From Phycisphaerales bacterium (GTDB lineage Bacteria; Planctomycetota; Phycisphaerae; Phycisphaerales; UBA1924): a DNA stretch of 47,426 bases. The translations under genes and the position numbers were made by a program. Below the pieces are notes generated by a model. That model did not search any database. It was not told the origin of the DNA and saw only the letters and a program-made list of their open reading frames with translations. This document shows, piece after piece, positions 25,401 through 34,400 of this stretch. Numbering within the stretch: position 1 is the first letter of the stretch; each line of letters starts with the position of its first letter. The stretch lies in assembly GCA_029260315.1 (NCBI GenBank), contig JAJDDM010000063.1, forward strand, positions 1-47,426, in the 5' to 3' direction.

Positions 25401-28400
25401 CGAGCTGGGCGATCAGCGTTTCGACGAACGCGACGGCCTCTTCCCTGCCCGCGACGATCAGGGCGTTGGTGCGGTCATCAACGGTTGCGGAGATCTCGCC
25501 GGCGAGGGCCTGGCCCGTGACGGTCGGCGGGAGGCCCTGGCGCTGGGTGCCGGGCAGGCGGCGGAGGGCCTCGCCCTGGCGGAAGAGCTGCTCGACGATG
25601 GCGCGGACGCGGGCCGCCGAGGCGTTCTCCATCGGGAAGATGCGGACGACGACGGCGTCGCCGATGGGCAGCGTGTCGAGCATTTTGACGACGTCGGTGA
25701 GCGCCTTGACGTTGGCCTCGCTGGAGGCGATCGCGACGGCGTTGGTCTGCGGATCGGGCGTCAGCTTGATCGGCAATGAGAGGTCGATCTCCAGCTTGCC
25801 CTTGTTCCAATCGGGGTGGGCGATCGAGAGTCTGCGGATGTGCTCTGCGAGGGCGTCGGCCGGAGCCGCGCCCCCCCGCTGCTCGGTGCTGAGCAGTGAT
25901 TCCATCGTCTGGACAACCGCGCTCGCGTCGGCGAGGCGCAGCGGCACGACCTCGACGTGCTGGGTGCTCTCGGTCGGCTCGGCGTCGAGGGCGCGCACGA
26001 GCGCCGTGATCGTCTGCGCATCGGCGGGGCTGGCGACGATCGCCAGGCTCGAGCGCGTCCGCATCGGCACGATCGTGATCGGCTCGGAGACAATGCCCGG
26101 GCGGTCCTGTGGCGGCGGGCGGGTGACGCCGAGCTGGTTGAGCATCTGCTGCACCTGCTCGGGCGTGTTGTGCTTGACGTCGATGATGAGAACGCTCTGG
26201 CCGAGCGCGTTCGCGCCGCCGACGCCCTCGAAACCGGCGTCGAGGTCCTCGACGAGGCTCTCGATCTCGTTGAAGATCCGCTCGGAGCTGGCGATGACCA
26301 GGGCGTTGGACTGGCGCTCGACCTCGACCGTCAGTTGCTCGCCGGCCTGCTGCGCGACGGGGCGGAAGGTGCGCAGGACGGTCTCGCGCAGGCGGGCCGC
26401 GGGCATGCTGGAAACGCGCAAGACGCGCGAGCTGAGGCGGCTGGTGTCGACGTGCCCCTGGAGGGTCTCGATCAGCGCCGCGATCTGCTCGAACGGCTCG
26501 TCGTCGGCGCGAACGATGATGGTGTTGGAGGCGTCGTCGCCGAAGATGAGCACGCCGCGGCGCGAGCCCTCGCGCGGCGTGAGGTTGCTGAACGCCTTGC
26601 GGACGGCGTTCGCCAGCTCGCTCGCGCGTCCGCCCTGGAGCGGGATCACGCGCGGCGGGGGCAGTCGCAGGACGTCCGGCAGGTCGAGCTGCTCAACGAT
26701 CGCCCGGATGCGAACGAGGTCGTCGCGATCGGCAAAGACGATCAGCGAGTTGGAGATCGCCTCGGCTGAAACCGTCGGCGTCTGGTCGTCGCCGGAGACG
26801 ATGACGTCGGACATAGGCGGGGGCTGCTCGCGCTCGCCGTTCTCGCCGCCGGAGCGGTTGTTGCGGGTGCCGCCCTCGCGTGCGCGCTCGGCTTCGAGTT
26901 GGCGGCGGACCTGAGAGCCGAATCCCTCGTTGAGCGCTTTGGCGACGCTGGCCGCGTCGGCGTGGGCGAGCGGAATGACCTCGATCTGGCGAGACGTGTC
27001 GTACGCCTCGGTGTCGAGCTTGGCCAGCAGCGCGCGGATGCCCTCCCACGAGGACTCCGAGGCGCTGATGACCAGCGAGTTGGTCGCGGTGTCGGTCACG
27101 ATGGTGACGTTGCGGTCCTCGGCCCCCGCCGACTCGCGCGCGAACCTGCCGTAGAATATCTCCAACGCCCGGCGGACCGTCTCGGCCTCGGCGAAGCGGA
27201 GCTTGACGAACTCGGTCGTTCGGTTCACGTCGCTGGGCGTGTCGAGCTGGGCGATGATCTTCTCGATGTCGGCCATCTGCTCGGGCGTCGCGCTCACAAC
27301 GATCACGTTCTCGTCGATGAGGTAGTCCAGGCTCGGCGCGGGCTCGTTGGGGCCCATCGAGCGGTTGCGCAGGAGCTGGATCAGCGGGAAGTAGACCTCG
27401 CTCGCCCGCGCGTGGGCGATCTCGAACCGCTTGAAGTCCTGCATGATCTTCGGCGGCGCGGTGTCCAGCGTCTCGATCTGGGCCCGCACGAGCTCGATCG
27501 TCTCCGCCGAGCCGGTCAGCAGCAGCGAGTTCGACCGTTCCACGGCCGTGATCTGGATCTTGAGATTCTCCGGGAGACTGGACTGGAGCGTTCTGACGAT
27601 ATCCGCCGCCCGCGCCTTTTCCAGCGGAACGCTGACAAAGGTCACGTCGTCGGTGCTGGGCGGGCTGTCCAAGAGCGCGATGAGGTGCTCGATCTCCGGG
27701 CCCATCGAGCTCGGTGCCGAGACAATGACCGTATCGGTCGATTCCTGGGGCGTCACGATCACGCGCTCGTCTGCACGCCGGCTCGGAAAGGTCTGGGTGA
27801 TGGCTCTGGCGACCTCGCGGACCTCGGCGTTCTTGATCGTGTAGACCTCGATCAGCCGGTCGTCGCCCAGCTCGGGCTGGTCGATCTGATCGATCAGGCC
27901 TTGGACCGTCTCGATGCTCTCCTGGGGCCCGGAGATGATCAGCACGTTGCCGTCCTCGGAGCCGATGATCGCGACCTCGTCGGCGGGGCGGCCCTCCGCA
28001 CGGGCGCGATCGCGGAAGAACCGCTCGAGGCTTCGCGCGGCCCGGTCGGCCTGGGCGAACTCCAGCGGGATCGACTGGATGACGTGCCCCTCGCCCGTCG
28101 CGGCCTGATCGAGGGCGTTGATGTGCTCGATCGCCAGATCGACGCGGGGACGAGCGCCCATGATGAACAGCAGTCGCTGCTGGCGGTCGATCTCGATCTG
28201 CACACCATCGGGATCCGGGCCTCGCCAGGATCGCCACCCTGGCGTCGCGAGCGACTGCTCAACGAGGCGGGCGACGGCCTGGAGATCGGCACGCTCGACC
28301 GGCACGGCGCGGACGACCTGCTGGGTCTGGGTCGCCTCGGAGACATCCAGTGCCCGGACGATGCGCTCGAAGCTCTCGAGCCGCTCGCCGTTGCCGATGA

Positions 28401-31400
28401 GCACGACCGAGTTCGTCCGCTGATTGACTTGCGTGATGAGCGTGTCCTGCTGCTCGTCGCCCCGGCGGAAGAAGAAGAAGTTGCCTCCCCAACGCAGCTC
28501 GAACTCGAGGTCCTCGATAGTCTCCTCGATGTCGGTCACGCGCGCGTTCTCGAGGCGGATGATGCGGATATCCAGCGCCTTGGAGGGCGCGGCCTCGTCG
28601 AAGGTGGAGATGAGGCTCTCGATCTGCTCAAAGTCCTCGTCGCTCGCGGAGATCACAAGCGTGCCGCTCTTTCGATCACCGATGATCGCGACCGGCGGGG
28701 CGGCGCGCCTTCCGGAGCGCTGGTTGATCTGCGCTCGCTGCTGGAAGAACCGCTCGAGGCTCTGGGCGACAACCGCCGCGTCGGCCTGCTCGAGCTTCAC
28801 CGTGCGGATCGGCTTCTGGGCGCTGACCGGGCTCTGGTCGATCAGCCCGACGAACGCGTCGATGAGCTGGAAGCTGGAGGCGGGGGCCGAGACGATGATC
28901 GAGGTTCCGCCGGGATCGGCGGTGACCGCGACCGAAGCCGGGTCGATCGTCGCGCGGACGGTCCCGTCCTGGCCTTCGAATGTCAGGTCGAGATCACGGA
29001 TGCGCCGGGCCTGACGCCCGGTCGGACTCGGGCTGACCAGATCCGTGACGGCGCTCGCCGCGGAGTTCGCGTCGATGTTCGACAGCGGATAGACCTTGAC
29101 GCTGAGGCTGGTGGCGCTCTCGGAGCGGGCGACCGAGGCGATGAGCTTGCCGACGACCTGGAAGTCGGCGTCGTTTGCCCAGACGACGACGGCGCTGCCG
29201 GTGGGATCAGGGGTGATGGAGACCGCGCCGGTGAACCCGCCGGGGTTGTCGATGCTGGATCGCCCGACCTGGCGGATGGTCTCGCGGATCAGCGCCGTGA
29301 CCTCGCGCGGATCAATAGTCTCGGGGAGGTTCACGACGCGGACGGTCGTGGGGGCGAGGGGGAACTGGTCCTGGAGCTGCTCGACCAGGGCCGCGATGCG
29401 ATCGGCCAGGCGCGTCGAGCCGAGGATGACCAGCGAGTTGGTCGCGGGATCGACCGCGATGGTCACGCCCGGCGGCGCGCCGGGGCCGTCGTCCTTCGGA
29501 TCGTCGTCGGACTCATCACCGCCGGGATCGTCGGCGGGGTCGTCGGCGGGCTGGACGACCGTTCCGATCGCCGTGCTGAGCATCATCGTGCGGATGGCGT
29601 CGAGCGTGCTCTTGTGCTGCGGCGCAACCCATTCGAGCGCGCGGATGTCCAGGCGATTGGAGCGCGAACCCTCCGTGCCCGGCTCCTTGAGCAGATCCTC
29701 GACGCTGATGACCTCGACCTTGACCCCCGAGGACTGTTCCAGCAGTTGCTTGAGCGTGGCCGCCATGACGCCGGCGTTCACGCGCGCGGGGTCGACCCGG
29801 ATCATCCGCATCTCGCGGCTGGTCGCGAGCGTCGCGCGGTCGATCTGCTCGACCAGACTCTCGATGCGCGAGAGCTGCTCCTCTGAGCCGCGCACGATGA
29901 GCGTGTTGGACGAGGAATCCACGCGGATGATCGGCGGCTGGAGCCCCGAGTCGTCCTCGCTGAGCACGGCCTCCAGGCTCTGGGCGAGCTCGCCCGCGTC
30001 GGCGTTGCTCGGCGTGATCACCCGCACGATGCGCGAGCTGCCGGGCCCGGGCGTGCGATCGACATCCAACTCGCGGACCACGTCTTCGGCGAGCTGGAGC
30101 GCCGCGAGCGGCGCACTGACGACGATCGCGTTGAGGCGGGGCTCGGCGATGACGCGCACGGGCTGGTCGACGCCCTCGCCCGGACGACGCCGGGCGAGAT
30201 AGCTGGCGATCTGCCACTCGGGCAAGAGATCGAGCTCGCTCTGGCGCATCAGCACCTGCTCGACCAGCGGCGCGATCGACTCGGCCCTCGCGTTCTCCAG
30301 GAAGATCGTGCGGACGCCGACGCCCGAGGTGTCCGTCGCCGCGTCCATCTGCTCGATCAACGCCTGGGCCTGGTCCAATCGCTCGCTGGTCGCGGCGATG
30401 ACGACCGCGTTGGACTCGGTCTCGGCGGTGACGACCGGGGCACGCTCGCCCGGCTTGAGATCCGCGCCGAGGGCCGCGGTGAGCGCCTGGGCGACCGAGG
30501 CGGCGTCGCCCCGGCTGAGGCGAAACACGCGCAGGTCGGTGGATCCCGCCGACGCCGGCGTGTCCAGCGTCGCGATGAGGCCCTGGGCCAGCGGAAGCAA
30601 CGCGGAGGGGACGCTGATGACCAGACGATTGGTGTCGGGCTCGGCGTTGACGCGCGGCGCGGGCACGCCCAGACCCGCGCGCTCGGCTTGACGCAATGTG
30701 TCGGGCCAACGCGAGCGATCGCCCAGCATCGTCTGCACGGTGCCGGCGACGGCCCGCGCGTCGGCGTGGGCAAGGTCGAAGAGTTGCAGATCCAACGCCG
30801 GCATCGCGATCGCGCGATCATCGAACTCCGCGAGTTGTTTCATCGCCTCGGCGACCTGCTCGGGCGAGCCGATCGCGACGATGCTGCCCGTGCGAGCCTC
30901 GTGGACGAGCTCCAGCGTGCGGCGCTCGCTCGGGAGCTTGGCCTCGATGATCCGCGAGACCGTGCGGATCAGCGCATCGGGCTCGCCCTTGGTCGGTGTG
31001 AACGTCAGGACGGTGCGGTCGGCGTCGCCGGCGGGCTGGTCGATCCGGGAGATGATCTCCTTGGCGAGCTCGAGCGACGCCGTGGGGCCGGACACGATCA
31101 AGGAGTTCGTCCGCGCATCGGCCTCGACGCGGACGGTCGCCCGCTGGGGGATCTGGCCCCGAAAGTACCGGATCTGGGCCGCGAGAATCCGTGGGTCGCT
31201 GGCGAGCTGGTCGCCGAGCAGACGCTCGACGGTCTGGGCGATGTCGCCCGCCTCGGCGTGCTGAAGCTGGAACGTCTCGACGCCGGGGGCCTCGTCGTCG
31301 CTCGGCCTGCGATCCAGCGGCTCGATCAGTTCCTCGAGCTTCTTCAGATCACCCTGTGCGCCGGTCAGCACCAGGGCATTGGAGCCGGCGGCGGGAATAA

Positions 31401-34400
31401 TTGAGAGATTCTCGCCGCCGGAGGGCCACTCGATCGTCGGCTTGGCCTGGATCAGCGTCTGGGAGACATCCGCGGCGCTGGCATAAGTCAGCGGCACGAC
31501 GCGGATGATCGAGCGACCGATCTGGGCCGCCTCGACGTCGAGCGCCTCGATGAGCTGCTGGGCGATCTGCTGGATCGGCTCGGGGGCGGCAATGATGAGG
31601 GTGTTCGATGCGCCGTCCGCGGCGACCTCCAGCAGCGACTGGATGTCGATCACCCCGCCGGATTCTCGCTCCTGATCCTCGCGGAGGCGTTGTTCGAGCA
31701 GGCGCTCCAGCAACGGCTGGACACGCTCGGCCCGCGCGTGGGCCAGCGGATACAGCCGCATCGTCGTCGCCGGCATATCCGGACGCTCGTCGAGGTCATT
31801 CAGCACGGCTTCGACGCGCGAGAAGATGGCGGTGGGACCGGAGACGATGAGCGAGCGGCTCATCGACTCGGTCTCGATCGTCACCTGCGCCTGCCCGGTC
31901 GCGCCCAGCGCGCCCGTGCGGGCGAGCTCAGAGAGCGTGCGGCTGATCGCGCTCAACTCCGCACGCTCGATCCGATATGTTCGAACCTCCAGATCGTCGG
32001 TCAGCTTGTGCTGATCGAGGCTGCGGACGAGCTGCTCGAAGCCCGCGAGCCGCTTGGCGGGCGCGTCGACGATGATCGAGTTCGTCGCCGTGTCCGCCCG
32101 CACGACGACCTCCTTGGGCTGGCGCAGGTCCGGCCGCGGCTGGCGCGAGCGCGGGTCGTACGGCATGGGCGGCTCTGGGAACATCGCGTCGATGGTCTTT
32201 GCGAGTTCCTCGGCGCGCGCGACCTTGAGCGGGAAGATCCGGATCTCCCGCCCCTCATCGTCGTAGGCCTGCTGCTCGTTCAGATCGGTAATGAGCTGTT
32301 CAATTTCCGGCAGGATCTCCTCGTGGGCGCTGACGATCAGCGTGTTGGTCGCGCTGTCGGCCTGGATCGACACCGGCCTCGTCGCCTTGTCCTCGGCCGG
32401 GCGACGGTCGTACGCGCCCTGGAGCACGCTTGCGAGATTGGAAGCGTCGGTCGAGCGCAATCGGAGAATTCGGATCGGCGGCTGCTCGCCCTGCTGCTCG
32501 CTGTCGAGGTTGCGCACGAGCTGCTCGATGAGCGGGAGCTGACCCGGCTGGGCCGCGACCATCAGCGTGTTGGTCGCCTCGATCGCCTCGAAGACCGGGT
32601 CTGCACCCCCGCCAGCGCGGAAGCTGGCGCTGGAGGCGACAAGATCCTCGAGGAATCCGACGATGGTCTCGGAACTGGCGAAGCGCAGCTCGATGAGGCG
32701 CATCTCGCGGGCCGGGCCCGCCTGGCGCTGGAGCTCATCGAGCACGTCCATGAACCGCTGCATCGCCTCGTCGTCGGCGACGACCTCCAGGCTGTTCGTG
32801 TCGGCGTTGACCGTGACATCCACCGCGCCCGCGCTCTCGATCTGGGCAACCTGGGCGTCGTAGATCGCCATCGCGCGATCGCGCACGAGCGCCGCGTCGG
32901 CGTTGGCGATCGGCACGATCCGCAGGCCGCGCTCGATCGGCACGGCGCTCAGATCCTGGAGCATCTGCTCGACGCGCTCGAAGGTCACGTCGTCGCCGGC
33001 GACGATGAGCGTGTTGGAGCGGGGCTCGGTCTCGATGACGACGCGCACGGGCTGCCCGCCGCTGGTCGCCGGGGCGCTGAGGTTGCCGTTGCGCGACAGG
33101 TTCTGGAGCGTGCTCGCGATCGCGTTCAGGTCGGCCTTCTCGATGCGATAGGTCCGCAACTGGGCGATCGGCGGCACCTCGACGCGATCGAGCTTCTCGG
33201 CGAGTTCCTCGAGGCTCTCGCGACGGTCCGCCGGGGCGTCGATGATCAGCGAGTTGCTCGAGGGATCGGCGCTGACTGTGACCTCCTTCTCCTTCTGGAG
33301 CCAGGGCATCGGCTGGTTCCGCCGATCGCGCGGCATGGGAGGCTCGGGATACAGCTTGTCCATCGCCGCGGCGACATCCACCGCCTTGGCGACCTTGAGC
33401 GTGAACAGGAACGTGATCCGCTCGGGCCCCTCGACGCGTTCGGTGTTCAGGTCGTCGACGAACGCCTTGATCTCTTCGAACAGGTCCGGATGGGCGCTGA
33501 CGATCAGCGTGTTGGTCGCCGCGTCTGCCCGCACCTCGACCGGGCGGGCGCTGCGGTCGGCCTGCGGACGCTTGCTGTACTGCTGGCTGAGCATCTGCGA
33601 GATCGCGACCGCGTCGGCGGTGCGCAGCTGCAACAGCTTCAGCGGCGGCAGGTCCGTCGGCTCCAGGCTGTCCAGCCGCGTAATGAACTGGGCGATGAGC
33701 TGGTGCTGGGTGGGCTCGGCGGTCACCATCAGCGAGTTCGTCCGCTCGACCACCTGCACCGTCGGATCCGGCACCTTGCGCGAAGGATCGATCGAATCCG
33801 CAGAGCCCATGAGCTGGTTGAGCGGCGCGACGATCTCCGAGGCTTCCAGATGCTGCACGTCGTAGATCCGCGTCGTGCGATCAGGCGGCAGCAACTGCTG
33901 GGCCTGGCGCACGGCGTCATCAAACAGGCGGATCGCCTCGGGCGAGCCGGTGATCACGAGCGAGCCGGCGTCCTCCTCGACGCGGACCTCCGGCGGCGCG
34001 ATGTCGTCGCGATGGGCCGTGCGTTCGTCGAACAGCTCGCGGGCGCGGGCCGCGATCTGCACGATGTCGCCCCGGCTGACGCGTGTGACCCGAAGATCGG
34101 TATCGCCCGGCTGGGCCGCGTCGAGCCGCTGGATCAGCTCCTCGATCACCGCGAACTGGCCGGGCTCGGCACGCACGATCAGCGTGTCGAGCTCATCGAT
34201 CGGATCGAGCTGGGGCGTGGTTGCTGGAGCCCCATCTGCGCGTTCGAGCATCGGCATCGCGATCCGCGGCAACTGACGCGCGATCTCGCTGGGCTCGCGC
34301 ACGCTGAGGTCGTATCGGCGCGTCTCGAGCGTGACCTTGATGAGCGACTCCGCGGAGCGCAGCATGCGCTCGAACTCGCCGATCTGCTCGGGGCTGCCCA

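Noticed and set aside
26899-29886. Plus-strand open frame of 995 codons opposite gspD
   Set aside because: Same reason: a mirror of the secretin repeats without a start signal or domain.
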